A stretch of DNA of 64,000 nucleotides, from assembly GCF_006149005.1 (NCBI RefSeq), contig NZ_VBSL01000009.1, forward strand, positions 179,918-243,917, read 5' to 3'. Of the stretch, positions 53,401-64,000 are shown piece after piece. This stretch comes from Larkinella sp. C7 (GTDB taxonomy: Bacteria; Bacteroidota; Bacteroidia; Cytophagales; Spirosomataceae). Under the pieces are notes generated by a model. It was not told the DNA's origin. It made no database searches and was given only the letters and a program-made list of their open reading frames with translations. How positions within the stretch are numbered: the first letter of the stretch is position 1; every line of letters begins with the position of its first letter. Both the position numbers and the translations under genes were made by a program.

Positions 53401-54006
53401 GCATCTGACCGGCAGATTCTGGGCAATTTCCAGCCCACCTGGGAAGGCGGTATCACCAACCGGTTCAGCTTCAAAAACTTTGATCTGTCGGTCGTAACCT
53501 TTGCCCGGATGGGAATGAAAGTGATCGTACCGTATCTGACGGGTAATTCCACGGGTTCGGGCGGTTTTGCGTTCTTCAACCAGGGCCGGGTCAATCAGGT
53601 GAAAACCGATTACTGGACCGAAACCAACCCGACCAATGCCTTCCCCGCACCGGATGCCGGTAGCGCCGTCGCCTATTTTGGTTCTACGCTGGGCTACTAC
53701 GACGGATCGTTCATTAAAGTCAGAAGTATCAACCTGGGCTATACCTTTTCCAGTCAGTTGATCCGGAAAATCGGCATGAACTCCGCCCGGGTGTATTTCA
53801 ACGCCACCAATCCGCTGATCCTGTATTCGCCCTTGGTGAAAGACAAACTGGCCGTCGATCCGGAAGGAAACAGTTATGCCAGCGGTCAGTCGACCCTGAA
53901 CCCGCAGGGTGCCAGCGAACGCGGTACGCCGGAGCGTCAGATTTCTGTCAACCTGAACAACCCGCCCGTACGGCAATTCACGCTGGGGGTAAATTTTAAA
54001 TTCTAA
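50500..54006 (+). CDS. SusC/RagA family TonB-linked outer-membrane transporter (second PUL)
   Basis: A 1168-residue protein starting at ATG 50500 (MHSYSINRNAWVRIMKFSSL); the TTG start at 50473 is less likely. It has a signal peptide, an STN domain at about 40-110 (LNRRISLSAKNQDVETVIKR, then VQFLFSREIIQS), a carboxypeptidase-regulatory domain (ITGKVTAENGEGLPGVTIQI) and the plug motif VVVVGYGVQRKHDVTGSVVS, then the barrel ending in FTLGVNFKF. The STN domain implies signalling to FecR. It is 14 bp from its SusD partner. Confidence 0.96.
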   Translation: MHSYSINRNAWVRIMKFSSLQLLLALAFIHISVAFDVRGQEILNRRISLSAKNQDVETVIKRIEEQADVQFLFSREIIQSKRKISYQAKNEQLHVVLNQILTPLNVSYEIVNQQIVLKRMSTPPGPLQGKLSDVNAVETVQDVQITGKVTAENGEGLPGVTIQIKSATRGTTTDGNGDYRLSVPSANGTVLIFSYIGYTTKEVTVGSQTVVNVALAADDKTLEEVVVVGYGVQRKHDVTGSVVSVNETTLKEVPAPNLVNQLKGRAAGVSIISNGSTPGAQGQIRIRGNRTLTTSSGSSDGLDGPLVVVDGIPFGGLNDINPDDIASLEILKDASATAIYGSRGSGGVILITTKRGKVGKPVFSYDGYHGVTNIMGKFNVMNGPEYARFKDDATKYNRTSPGTTAYPLTQKEKDALAAGVSTDWQDLIYRPGFNTNHQLSMVGGVENTQYSLGLGYFNETGIIPSQKFERYTIRATVDQRIGKRIKIGLNTLNTLTYTNTPGGGGIPGGLVRQTPLAAPYNADGSVNLFPAEGSIDAAGVSPLTILTKKDSYLGRTRALRTFNSLYAEVAILPGLRYRMNAGLNFSQSNYNGYNGPLTYFNSATVQSSSNAEISNTEYWDINLQHLLYYDKTFGKHKVGVTGLYEITKNHSLGSRFTITGVPADYIKTSNFSLASGTPVANSDFGNSFSETGLLSYMGRVNYSYNDRYLLTLTLRRDGSSTLSPGNQYFNYPAIGAGWNIIEEGFMKGAPFISNLKLRGSWGLSGNRNVGAYATLGALSAGYYNFGTGTAGQQLAYTVTSLPATGLGWQSTSQVDIGVDFGFLNNRITGSVDWYHQQTKNILLSVPLPPSNGAGSTLKNLGRTEGRGLETALTFEIFRNPKGFNWSADVTYFFNREKITQLTTPTELANLGAGWFVGQPLSVIFDYKKIGIWQTSDKENGTLAKQTSPTQFPGQIRVEDLNGDGKIDASDRQILGNFQPTWEGGITNRFSFKNFDLSVVTFARMGMKVIVPYLTGNSTGSGGFAFFNQGRVNQVKTDYWTETNPTNAFPAPDAGSAVAYFGSTLGYYDGSFIKVRSINLGYTFSSQLIRKIGMNSARVYFNATNPLILYSPLVKDKLAVDPEGNSYASGQSTLNPQGASERGTPERQISVNLNNPPVRQFTLGVNFKF

Positions 54007-54020
54007 TCTTGGATAGAACC

Positions 54021-55835
54021 ATGAAAACGATAAAATTCTGGTCCATCATTGGCCTAACAGCGTTGCTCAACACGGGTTGCGAAAAAATATTAGAAGAGAA
54101 TCCACAATCACAGATCGTTCCTTCCTACTTCAACACGCCGTCGGGGGTATTAGGCGGGATTGCCGGTGTCTACAACGACATCCGGGGCCAGTGGGGCACC
54201 GAAGGGTTTACGGTCGAAATGCAGGCCGGTACGGATGAGTTTTTGCAGGGAGCCAGCAGCGGGGGCGTTCCGCCCTATACGTATAATGGGTTGAACAGCA
54301 GTAACTTCGGTTCGGCCTGGGGCGTTGCTTTTCAGGACATCAACACGCTGAACGGTGTACTTAAATACGGCCAGACGATCGATCTGCCGGAGGCTACCCG
54401 CAAGCAGTACCTGGCACAGGCGAAGTTTCTGCGGGCGTTCTGGTACTTTTATCTGGTGCAGACCTGGGGCGATGTTCCGCTCAGTACCGAATTTATTACG
54501 GTCCCCTCACAGGCTGCTTCCCGCCAGCCGGTGGCGCAGGTGTATGAGTTGATTATCAAGGATCTAACCGAAGCAGCCACGGATCTGCCCAACCAGCCGA
54601 CCGCCCCGTTTTTGGGAAAAGCCGCTACCAAGCCGGTGGCGCAGCTCCTGTTGGCCAAAGCATATCTAACCCGTGGCTGGCTCAACAATACAGCGGCTGA
54701 TTTTACGCAGGCGGCAACCATTTGTGCGGACATCATTGCCAATAAAGCAACCTACGGTCTGGATCTATGGCAGGATTACGGCGATGCGTTTGTACCGGCC
54801 AACGATTATGGCAAAGAAACCATGTTTGTCAGCGATCACGTACTCGACCCGAAATTTGGCTACTATCAGGTTGGAGGAGCCGCTGGTGGTGGTGCTGCTC
54901 AAAATCTGACGCCCTGGTTTACCAACTGGAATTATCCCAACAACAGCGGCATCAACTCCTACAAAAGTGCTGCAGGCGCCTACGTGAACAGCGGAACCTC
55001 GTTGATGATCCGGGATTCGCAGTATGGACGGCCTTATACCCGGATGCGCCCAAACAGCTACAAATGGCCTTCAGGCCCCAATGCCGGTAAGAACTACTTT
55101 CTGGATCAGGCGTTTACGAACCGGACGGTCGATTCACGGTTTATCAATTCCTTCTATACGGTTTACATTTCCAATACCGCCGTTACGAACACCGCTACGG
55201 CCGCCAACAACAAGCGGGGCATCAGCTACACCACCGTCGTAGGGGCAGATACGGCCGTTTGGTTGCCCGACTTTGAGGTAGAAGGTGCGCCACAATTCAT
55301 CGGTACACGGCCTTTCAAAGGGCTGGTCGTACCGCCTAGTTTGTGGGATAACGGCATTTTCCCGGCTTTGAAAAAATTCATGGACCCCAGCCGGGGTGCC
55401 AACTTCAACGATCCGTCGACCCGACCCTGTGTGCTGTACCGCTTTGCGGATGTATACCTGACCGGGGCCGAAGCCTACCTGAAAGCGGGCGATGCGACGA
55501 AAGCGGCTGCAATGCTGAATACGGTTCGGCAACGCGCGGCTTTCCGGAAAACCAACACGGCGGCTCAGAATGCGGCCGCTGTAACGGCCATGACGGTTAC
55601 ACCGGCCGACGTAACGGTTGACTTTATTCTGGACGAACGAACCCGCGAACTCTTCGGCGAATGGCAACGGTGGCATGATCTGGTTCGGACCCGTTCGCTG
55701 GTGCGACGCGTGAAAGCCTGGAATCCGGAAGCGGCTGCCAATATTCAGGATTTTCACATGCTCAGACCCATTCCCCAGTCGCAAATCGACCGGGTGGTGG
55801 AAGGGCCGAAATTCCCGCAGAATCCGGGTTATTAA
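54021..55835 (+). CDS. SusD/RagB family outer-membrane lipoprotein (second PUL)
   Basis: A 604-residue lipoprotein from the ATG at 54021 (MKTIKFWSIIGLTALLNTGC); the longer TTG frame is unlikely. The lipobox is LLNTGC (Cys20). Family hallmarks are QAKFLRAFWYFYLVQTWGDV, the TPR-like AQLLLAKAYLTRGW, YRFADVYLTGAEAYLKAGDA and the ending FHMLRPIPQSQIDRV..NPGY. It caps SusC and binds the target glycan on the cell surface. A perfect hairpin follows before the GH43 gene. Confidence 0.96.
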   Translation: MKTIKFWSIIGLTALLNTGCEKILEENPQSQIVPSYFNTPSGVLGGIAGVYNDIRGQWGTEGFTVEMQAGTDEFLQGASSGGVPPYTYNGLNSSNFGSAWGVAFQDINTLNGVLKYGQTIDLPEATRKQYLAQAKFLRAFWYFYLVQTWGDVPLSTEFITVPSQAASRQPVAQVYELIIKDLTEAATDLPNQPTAPFLGKAATKPVAQLLLAKAYLTRGWLNNTAADFTQAATICADIIANKATYGLDLWQDYGDAFVPANDYGKETMFVSDHVLDPKFGYYQVGGAAGGGAAQNLTPWFTNWNYPNNSGINSYKSAAGAYVNSGTSLMIRDSQYGRPYTRMRPNSYKWPSGPNAGKNYFLDQAFTNRTVDSRFINSFYTVYISNTAVTNTATAANNKRGISYTTVVGADTAVWLPDFEVEGAPQFIGTRPFKGLVVPPSLWDNGIFPALKKFMDPSRGANFNDPSTRPCVLYRFADVYLTGAEAYLKAGDATKAAAMLNTVRQRAAFRKTNTAAQNAAAVTAMTVTPADVTVDFILDERTRELFGEWQRWHDLVRTRSLVRRVKAWNPEAAANIQDFHMLRPIPQSQIDRVVEGPKFPQNPGY

Positions 55836-55863
55836 GTAAGAAAAGTTGGTAGATAAATTGCGT

Positions 55864-55894
55864 AGACGTAAGAGGCTTTTGACCTCTTACGTCT
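55864..55894 (+). terminator. Hairpin between susD and the first GH43 gene
   Basis: Perfect 12-bp stem AGACGTAAGAGG (55864-55875) / CCTCTTACGTCT (55883-55894), 7-nt loop, followed by CTTT. It may be a partial terminator or an RNA-processing site that lets susC-susD be expressed more strongly than the enzyme genes. Confidence 0.65.
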
Positions 55895-55979
55895 CTTTAG
55901 CGTTACGATAAACCACCCACGCCGGAAGAACACACTGCTTTTGCAGCCCAGCCACCTGGCTATTGATTTTAAGATTGCT

Positions 55980-57668
55980 ATGAAAAAGATGAAAAACGTT
56001 CTGCCGGGTGCTTTGCTGGCACTTGGTATTTTTTTGAGTCAACTCATTTTTGCCCAGACCACCACCCTGGTCAACCCCATCCTGACCGGTTTTTACCCGG
56101 ACCCGAGCATCGTGCAGGTTGGCACCGACTACTATCTGGTCCACTCGACGTTTTCCTATTTTCCCGGCATTCCGGTTTTTCACAGCAAGGATTTAAAAAA
56201 CTGGAAGCAAATCGGGAATGTCATCGACCGCCCTACTCAGATGGATTTCATGGGCGAACGGTTGACACGGGGCTTGTTTGCTCCCGCCATCAGTTACTAC
56301 AAAGGCACGTACTACCTCACCTGCACCGACATAGACCACGATGGCAATTTCGTGGTGACGGCCAAAAATCCGGCTGGTCCCTGGAGCGATCCGGTTAAAA
56401 TCCCGCAGGTAAGGGGGATTGATCCGTCCATTTACTTTGACGAAGCGGCTGACAAAGCCTATATTTTATACAACAGCGATGCGCCTGGCAACAAACCGTT
56501 GTATTCGGGACACCGGACCATCCGGATGTATGAGTTCGATTACCAGAATTTAAAAGTTGTCGGGGAAGAAAAACAACTGGTTAACGGTGGGGTGGATCTG
56601 TCTAAAAAACCGGTCTGGATCGAAGCCCCCCACATTATGAAGCGGAATGGCTGGTATTACCTCTACGCGGCTGAGGGCGGTACGTCGGTCAACCATTCCG
56701 AAGTGATCTTGCGGAGCAAAGAGGTCTGGGGGCCGTATGTGCCTTTTGAAGGCAATCCGATCCTGACGCAACGGGAGTTGCCAGCCGACCGGAAATACGC
56801 CATTACGTCGGCGGGTCATGCACAGTTTGTGGATGGACCCGATGGCAAGATGTATTGCATTTTTCTGGCCGTACGGCCCTACGAAGGCGATTATTACAAC
56901 ACCGGCCGTGAAACGTTCATTGCGCCCGTCACCTGGTCAAACGACTGGCCCATGATCGAGCATGGCGAGAAGGCAATTTCATACACTTATCCGGTTACTT
57001 ACAAAGAGGTTAAACAGAAAGACGCGTTGCCCCAATCGGGTAATTTTGCGTATACGCTTACTTTTGACAAGGCACTGGACCCGGCGCTGCTGTTTATGCG
57101 AACCCTCGATAAAAGCTGGTATTCGCTGTCTAAAAAACAGGGAATGACGCTGAAACTCAAGCCCGAAACCGTCATGGAGTTGGGCAATCCGGCGTTCATC
57201 GGAAAGCGCCAGCAGCACCTGTTCAGTACGGCCGAAACCGAACTGGACTTCACCCCAACATCAGAAAAAGAAAAAGCCGGGCTGATCATTCTTCAGGATG
57301 AGGGCCATTTCTACTTTCTGTGTAAATCCAAATCGCAGGACAAAGACGTGCTGCAACTCTATAAAAGTATACCGCGATCCAAGGAAATGGAACTGCTGAC
57401 CGAAGTGCCGCTGACCGGAAAAACCGGGAAAGTGGGTCTGCGTATCGCGTCGCAGGGGGATACTTATCATTTTCAGTATTCCACCGATGCTAAAAACTGG
57501 AAACTTCTTCAGGACAAGGTGGACGCTAAATTCCTGAGTACCAAAGCAGCGGGTAGCTTTATCGGCTGTTTGTATGGGATGTACGCGACGTCGTCGGGGG
57601 ACGCCAGCACGAATACCGCTTCGTTCCAGTACCTGAAATATGCAGGGGATGATCCGATGTTTAAGTAA
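55980..57668 (+). CDS. Glycoside hydrolase family 43, beta-xylosidase/arabinofuranosidase-like
   Basis: A 562-residue exported enzyme; the ATG at 55980 starts a signal peptide (MKKMKNVLPGALLALGIFLS). The five-bladed propeller carries the GH43 triad: base Asp41 (GFYPDPSIVQVG), pKa-modulating Asp148 (RGIDPSIYFDEA) and acid Glu215 (PVWIEAPHIMKR). The N-terminal part has HSTFSYFPGIPVFHSKDLKN and the C-terminal half (about 350-560) is the concanavalin-like domain of the XynD/beta-xylosidase type, with FYFLCKSKSQDKDVLQLYKS. It would release xylose or arabinose from xylan side chains. Confidence 0.93.
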   Translation: MKKMKNVLPGALLALGIFLSQLIFAQTTTLVNPILTGFYPDPSIVQVGTDYYLVHSTFSYFPGIPVFHSKDLKNWKQIGNVIDRPTQMDFMGERLTRGLFAPAISYYKGTYYLTCTDIDHDGNFVVTAKNPAGPWSDPVKIPQVRGIDPSIYFDEAADKAYILYNSDAPGNKPLYSGHRTIRMYEFDYQNLKVVGEEKQLVNGGVDLSKKPVWIEAPHIMKRNGWYYLYAAEGGTSVNHSEVILRSKEVWGPYVPFEGNPILTQRELPADRKYAITSAGHAQFVDGPDGKMYCIFLAVRPYEGDYYNTGRETFIAPVTWSNDWPMIEHGEKAISYTYPVTYKEVKQKDALPQSGNFAYTLTFDKALDPALLFMRTLDKSWYSLSKKQGMTLKLKPETVMELGNPAFIGKRQQHLFSTAETELDFTPTSEKEKAGLIILQDEGHFYFLCKSKSQDKDVLQLYKSIPRSKEMELLTEVPLTGKTGKVGLRIASQGDTYHFQYSTDAKNWKLLQDKVDAKFLSTKAAGSFIGCLYGMYATSSGDASTNTASFQYLKYAGDDPMFK

Positions 57669-57686
57669 TCGAATGAATACATTAAG

Positions 57687-60135
<2,449 letters not shown>

Positions 60136-60204
60136 AACTTACCTACTGTAGCGATGCGCCCAGGCTGTTCAAAATCGGATGCTTGCATCCACTTAAAAAA
60201 AAAG

Positions 60205-62286
60205 ATGCAAAAACTTTTTGCGATCGGGTTAATCCTGCTGTTCCACCAGACGGGATTTGCCCAGCCAACACCGCCCCAACCCGTTGGCCCGCTCCCCAGC
60301 GAAAACCAGTTGCGCTGGCAAAAAATGGAATACTACGCGTTCATCCATTTTTCGATCAACACCTATACCGATATGGCCTGGGGCCTCGGCAACGAAGACC
60401 CCAAGTTGTTTAACCCGACCCAACTGGATTGCCGGCAATGGGCCCGGATTTGCAAAGAGGCCGGTATGAAAGGCATCATTTTTACGGCCAAACACCACAG
60501 CGGTTTTTGCCTATGGCCTTCCCAATACACCGAATATTCCGTGAAAAATGTGCCCTGGCGAAATGGGAAGGCCGACATCGTGCGGGAACTGGCCGATGCC
60601 TGCAAAGAATACGGTTTGAAATTCGGGGTGTATCTGTCGCCCTGGGACCGCAACTATGCCGAATATGGCCGGCCCGCATACATCACCTACTTCCGCAACC
60701 AGTTGCAGGAACTGCTGACCAACTACGGCGACATTTTTGAAGTCTGGTTCGACGGTGCCAATGGCGGTTCCGGTTATTACGGGGGAGCGAATGAAACCCG
60801 TAAAATCGATTCCAAAACGTATTACGACTGGCCAAATACCTACAAACTGGTGCGCAAACTCCAGCCCAAGATGGTCATCTGGAACGACGGGGGCGACCGG
60901 GCCGACCTGCGCTGGGTCGGCACCGAAGCCGGGTATGTGGGCGAAACCAACTGGAGTTTACTGAATGCGACCGGCGATGTGCCGGAACAAATGCTGCGTC
61001 ACGGCGTCGAGAATGGGGATACGTGGGTGCCGGGTGAAGTAAACACGTCGATTCGTCCCGAATGGTTTTACCACGAGCGCGAAGACAAAAAGGTAAAAAC
61101 TTTGCCCCAACTGATGGATCTTTATTACAACTCCATTGGTCGGAACGGGACGTTGCTGCTCAATTTTCCGATCATGCCCAACGGTTTGATTCACGAAAAG
61201 GACGAAAAAGCCGTGCAGGAATTTGCCAAAGCCACCAAAGAAGCGTTCGCCGTCAATCTGGCCAAAAATGCCCGGGCAACGGCCTCACAGGTACGCGGAA
61301 AGAAACCGGTTTACGACGCCAGTAAAGCCATCGATGCCGATCCGGAAAGCTATTGGGCCACGGACGATGCCGTTCGAAACGCATCGCTGACGCTCCGGTT
61401 TGCGAAGCCCACGGCTTTCAACCGGTTTCTGGTGCAGGAACCCATTCGGCTGGGGCAACGGGTCAAATCATTTACCGTGGAGGCTTTTGTCGATGGAAAC
61501 TGGAAAGAACTAGCCAAAGAAACGACCATCGGTTATAAACGCATTCTCCGGTTTCCGACCGTCGAAGCCACGCAACTGCGGCTGACGATTCTGGATGCCA
61601 AAGGTTGCCCGTTGATTTCAAATCTGGAGGTCTACAAAGCCCCGCTGATTCTAACGCCCCCCATCGTCATGCGTGACCAGGCCGGCGATCTGCACATCAA
61701 GGCGGGCGATACCGAATCCGAATTGTATTATACCCTCGACGGCAGCACACCCACGGCAACCGCCAACCGCTACACAACTCCCGTAAAAACCGGCACCGGC
61801 AAAGTAGACCTGAAGGCCATCGCCTACAATCCGTTCACGAAACAAAGCAGCATCGTCAGCGAAGAGAAATTTGACATCGCCCGCAACGGCTGGAAAATCC
61901 TGAATACGGCGGCCAAACCGGCGGATCAGGTTTTGGATGGCAACCCCCATACGTCCTGGCAACAACCCAAAAGCCAACCAATGCCAGCGGATTTGGTCAT
62001 TGATTTGGGGAAAGAAGAAAATCTGACCGGTTTCCGGTATCTGCCCGCCCAAAACTGGTGGGAAGAAGCCAGCATCATCACCCAGTATCAATTTGAGGTG
62101 TCTGCCGATAACGTCACGTGGAAACGGGTCAGCGAGGGGGAGTTTTCAAACATTAAAAACAGTCCGGTCTGGCAAACCAAACCGTTTGAACCCACCAAAG
62201 CCCGGTATATCAAATTACGGGCCTTGAAAAATACGCAGGAAGGTTCGGCATCGGGCTATGCCGAAATTGACATCCTTACCCAATGA
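60205..62286 (+). CDS. Alpha-L-fucosidase-like glycoside hydrolase family 29 with C-terminal accessory domains
   Basis: A 693-residue exported enzyme from the ATG at 60205 (MQKLFAIGLILLFHQTGFAQ signal). The GH29 TIM barrel contains TAKHHSGFCLWPSQYTEYSV (94-113), GVYLSPWDRN and the nucleophile Asp183 in EVWFDGANGGSGYYGG. It is followed by an F5/8-type C domain (NRFLVQEPIRLGQRVKSFTV), a chitobiase-like beta domain (YTLDGSTPTATANRY) and a second F5/8-like domain (GFRYLPAQNWWEEASIITQY). These last modules bind sugars. The activity would remove fucose (or galactose-type) caps from the glycan. Confidence 0.92.
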   Translation: MQKLFAIGLILLFHQTGFAQPTPPQPVGPLPSENQLRWQKMEYYAFIHFSINTYTDMAWGLGNEDPKLFNPTQLDCRQWARICKEAGMKGIIFTAKHHSGFCLWPSQYTEYSVKNVPWRNGKADIVRELADACKEYGLKFGVYLSPWDRNYAEYGRPAYITYFRNQLQELLTNYGDIFEVWFDGANGGSGYYGGANETRKIDSKTYYDWPNTYKLVRKLQPKMVIWNDGGDRADLRWVGTEAGYVGETNWSLLNATGDVPEQMLRHGVENGDTWVPGEVNTSIRPEWFYHEREDKKVKTLPQLMDLYYNSIGRNGTLLLNFPIMPNGLIHEKDEKAVQEFAKATKEAFAVNLAKNARATASQVRGKKPVYDASKAIDADPESYWATDDAVRNASLTLRFAKPTAFNRFLVQEPIRLGQRVKSFTVEAFVDGNWKELAKETTIGYKRILRFPTVEATQLRLTILDAKGCPLISNLEVYKAPLILTPPIVMRDQAGDLHIKAGDTESELYYTLDGSTPTATANRYTTPVKTGTGKVDLKAIAYNPFTKQSSIVSEEKFDIARNGWKILNTAAKPADQVLDGNPHTSWQQPKSQPMPADLVIDLGKEENLTGFRYLPAQNWWEEASIITQYQFEVSADNVTWKRVSEGEFSNIKNSPVWQTKPFEPTKARYIKLRALKNTQEGSASGYAEIDILTQ

Positions 62287-62321
62287 TAAAAGTAAAATCG
62301 ATTCCTAAATCTTAATAAACC

Positions 62322-63482
62322 ATGAAGCAGGTAATAATCAGTCGTTTGTGGCTTCTCTGGGCAGTACTCTGCCTGTGCAGCGTGGTGAATGCCCAGCCGC
62401 CACGCGGCCCGCTGGTGGTATCGCCCCAGGTGAACGCCGACAAAACCGTCACGTTCCGGTACTTATCTCCGACCGCCAAAGAGGTTAAGTTGAGCGGGCA
62501 GTTTTTGAAAGCACCCGTTGAAATGTCCAAAGATGCCCAAGGCATCTGGAGCGTAACAACGGAGCCCATCAAACCCGATATCTACCCGTACAGCTTTCAG
62601 GTGGATGGTATTACCGTCATGGACCCCGCCAACGTCGCGTTTTTCCCGAACGAGCGGTTTAAAGCCAGTCTGGTGGATATTCCCGGCGATATGCCCCTGA
62701 TTCACGCCCTGCGCGACGTGCCACACGGTTCCATCAACTACGAATATTACCCGTCGCTGGAAGGCACAACCGGCTCGCTGGTGGTGTATACGCCACCGGG
62801 CTACGACCAGAATCCATCGAAAAAATACCCGGTTTTCTACCTCATCAGCGGCACGACGGATACGGAAGAAACCTTCTTCAAAGTGGGCAAAACGAATCTG
62901 ATTCTGGACAATCTGATTGCGGAGGGCAAAGCCAAACCGATGATCATTGTCATGCCGTATGGCAATATGGCGGCCCGGGCCGCTGAGCAGAAAGGGGGCA
63001 CCAAACCCGCCGATCCGACGGTTCGGGACGGGGCCGATGCGGTCAAACGGGCCAACGATTTTGCGACCGATCTGGTGAGCAAGGTCATTCCGTATGTCGA
63101 GAAACATTACCGGACAGTGGCGAATCGGGAAAACCGGGCCATCGGCGGTTTTTCGCGCGGGGGTGGGCAAACGCTCCGCACGGCATTCAGCAACCTGGAC
63201 AAATTTGCGTGGGTGTGCAGCTACAGCTCGTACCTGTCGCCCGCCGAAATGGACCAGAACTTTCCGCACATCGGCGGCAATCCGGAAACTACCAACAAGC
63301 AGTTGAAACTGTTCTGGGTGAGTGTAGGCAGCGACGATTTTCTGTATAAAGGCACCGTCGAATTTATGGACTACCTGAAGGCGAAAAACGTGGTCTTCAA
63401 AAGCCTGATTACCGACGGCGGTCATACCTGGATGAACGTCAAAAAGTACGTAGCCGAAACCACGCCTTTACTTTTCCAATAA
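62322..63482 (+). CDS. CE1-like (feruloyl/acetyl xylan) esterase with N-terminal E-set domain
   Basis: A 386-residue exported enzyme (signal ending VVNAQ). An N-terminal CBM48-like E-set domain (about 30-125, TFRYLSPTAKEVKLSGQF, YPYSFQVDGITVMDP) is followed by an alpha/beta-hydrolase of the esterase D type. The nucleophile is Ser278 in AIGGFSRGGGQT; Asp is in the long loop and His368 in DGGHTWMNV. Such exported enzymes cleave ferulate or acetate from arabinoxylan. A close paralogue follows by 15 bp. Confidence 0.92.
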   Translation: MKQVIISRLWLLWAVLCLCSVVNAQPPRGPLVVSPQVNADKTVTFRYLSPTAKEVKLSGQFLKAPVEMSKDAQGIWSVTTEPIKPDIYPYSFQVDGITVMDPANVAFFPNERFKASLVDIPGDMPLIHALRDVPHGSINYEYYPSLEGTTGSLVVYTPPGYDQNPSKKYPVFYLISGTTDTEETFFKVGKTNLILDNLIAEGKAKPMIIVMPYGNMAARAAEQKGGTKPADPTVRDGADAVKRANDFATDLVSKVIPYVEKHYRTVANRENRAIGGFSRGGGQTLRTAFSNLDKFAWVCSYSSYLSPAEMDQNFPHIGGNPETTNKQLKLFWVSVGSDDFLYKGTVEFMDYLKAKNVVFKSLITDGGHTWMNVKKYVAETTPLLFQ

Positions 63483-63497
63483 GACCCGCCCGATCCC

Positions 63498-64000
63498 ATG
63501 AAACGTAGTATCTATCTCCTCCAGGCTTTTCTTTTGTCGACTATTGTGGTAATTGCCCAGCGGCCACCGTCCATCAGTTCGCCCGATGTGCATCCCGACC
63601 ACAGCATTACCTTCCGGTATTTTTCCAAAAAAGCGCAGAAAGTGACCCTGAACGGCGAGTTTCTGAAGGCACCGGTCGCCCTGACGAAAGATACGTCGGG
63701 CATCTGGAGCGTGACGGTGCCGCCCGTCAAACCGGACATCTATCCGTACAGTTTTCGGGTGGATAGTGTGGAGATGGCCGATCCGAACAATACGTACATC
63801 TTTGCCAACGAACGCTTTAAGCGCAGTATTGTCGATGTGCCCGGCGATCAGCCGCTGATTCATTCACTCCAGAACGTACCGCACGGGAAAGTCAGTTATC
63901 GCTACTACAAATCCGGCACGCTGGGGACGACCCGGCAATTGCTGGTATACACCCCGCCCGGTTTCAATCCGAACGGCAAAACCAGATACCCGGTTTTGTA
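63498..64000 (+). CDS. Second CE1-like esterase, tandem paralogue (3' truncated by the window end)
   Basis: The window contains only the first 167 codons. The signal peptide (MKRSIYLLQAFLLSTIVVIA) and the N-terminal E-set domain are visible: TFRYFSKKAQKVTLNGEFLK, YPYSFRVDSVEMADPN and SIVDVPGDQPLIHSLQNVPH. The following LLVYTPPGFNPNGKTRYPVL begins the hydrolase domain. It is clearly homologous to the preceding gene, starts 15 bp after it, and continues beyond base 64000. The catalytic residues are not in view. Confidence 0.9.
   Translation, partial: MKRSIYLLQAFLLSTIVVIAQRPPSISSPDVHPDHSITFRYFSKKAQKVTLNGEFLKAPVALTKDTSGIWSVTVPPVKPDIYPYSFRVDSVEMADPNNTYIFANERFKRSIVDVPGDQPLIHSLQNVPHGKVSYRYYKSGTLGTTRQLLVYTPPGFNPNGKTRYPVL

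Overview
This 64 kb window comes from a Bacteroidota chromosome, most likely of the order Cytophagales and a Spirosoma/Larkinella-type lineage. The evidence is two ECF sigma - FecR - SusC - SusD modules, Bacteroidota-type promoters (TTG, 19-20 bp, TAnnTTTG), many lipoproteins, Tat-exported sugar enzymes, DUF1080 proteins and a moderately high GC content. The genus is inferred from gene style, not proven.

Layout. (1) 1-2154: the 3' part of an MFS exporter and an exported beta-propeller (SMP-30-like) protein. (2) 2151-11152: a long minus-strand series with a LytTR response regulator, a trypsin-like protease, an M20 deacylase (probably ArgE), ManA, a DMT transporter, a small PD-(D/E)XK nuclease, a DUF1080 protein, an MFS transporter, ArgH and a Uma2-type nuclease. 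(3) 11153-16041: an orphan ECF sigma factor, an FGGY (gluconate/xylulose) kinase, a haem-c plus FG-GAP lipoprotein and a small lipoprotein. (4) 16274-28703: a first carbohydrate module with sigma, FecR, SusC, SusD, two exported FAD-dependent oxidoreductases, a KduD-like dehydrogenase and a small acidic protein. It has no obvious glycoside hydrolase. (5) 28757-31052: a tightly overlapped minus-strand operon of GNAT, a class II aaRS-like (HisRS/HisZ-like) protein and an AraC regulator. This is the most novel-looking unit. (6) 31228-36136: DUF1080, a Tat-exported TIM-barrel isomerase, a small exported protein, a LysR regulator and an APC permease. (7) 36105-42122: a 1377-residue SF1 helicase carrying an in-frame palindromic-repeat insertion, a region-2-only sigma-like ORF and TerC. 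(8) 42313-45189: GT2, then a type III polyketide synthase divergent from a UbiA prenyltransferase. (9) 45245-47991: tRNA-Gly(GCC) and tRNA-Leu(UAA) with promoter and terminators, then katG. (10) 48564-64000: a second, complete polysaccharide utilisation locus with sigma, FecR, SusC, SusD, two GH43 enzymes, a SASA/CE6-type acetylesterase, a GH29 fucosidase and two tandem CE1-like esterases, the last cut by the window end. It looks built for a decorated (acetylated, feruloylated, arabinosylated) xylan-type hemicellulose.

In both PULs the sigma/FecR pair probably senses substrate through the cognate SusC, and SusC/SusD import oligosaccharides that the exported enzymes trim. Several intergenic spacers carry long inverted repeats of similar architecture but different sequence, including one REP-like nested structure, and a related kind of palindromic repeat appears to have entered the helicase gene in frame.
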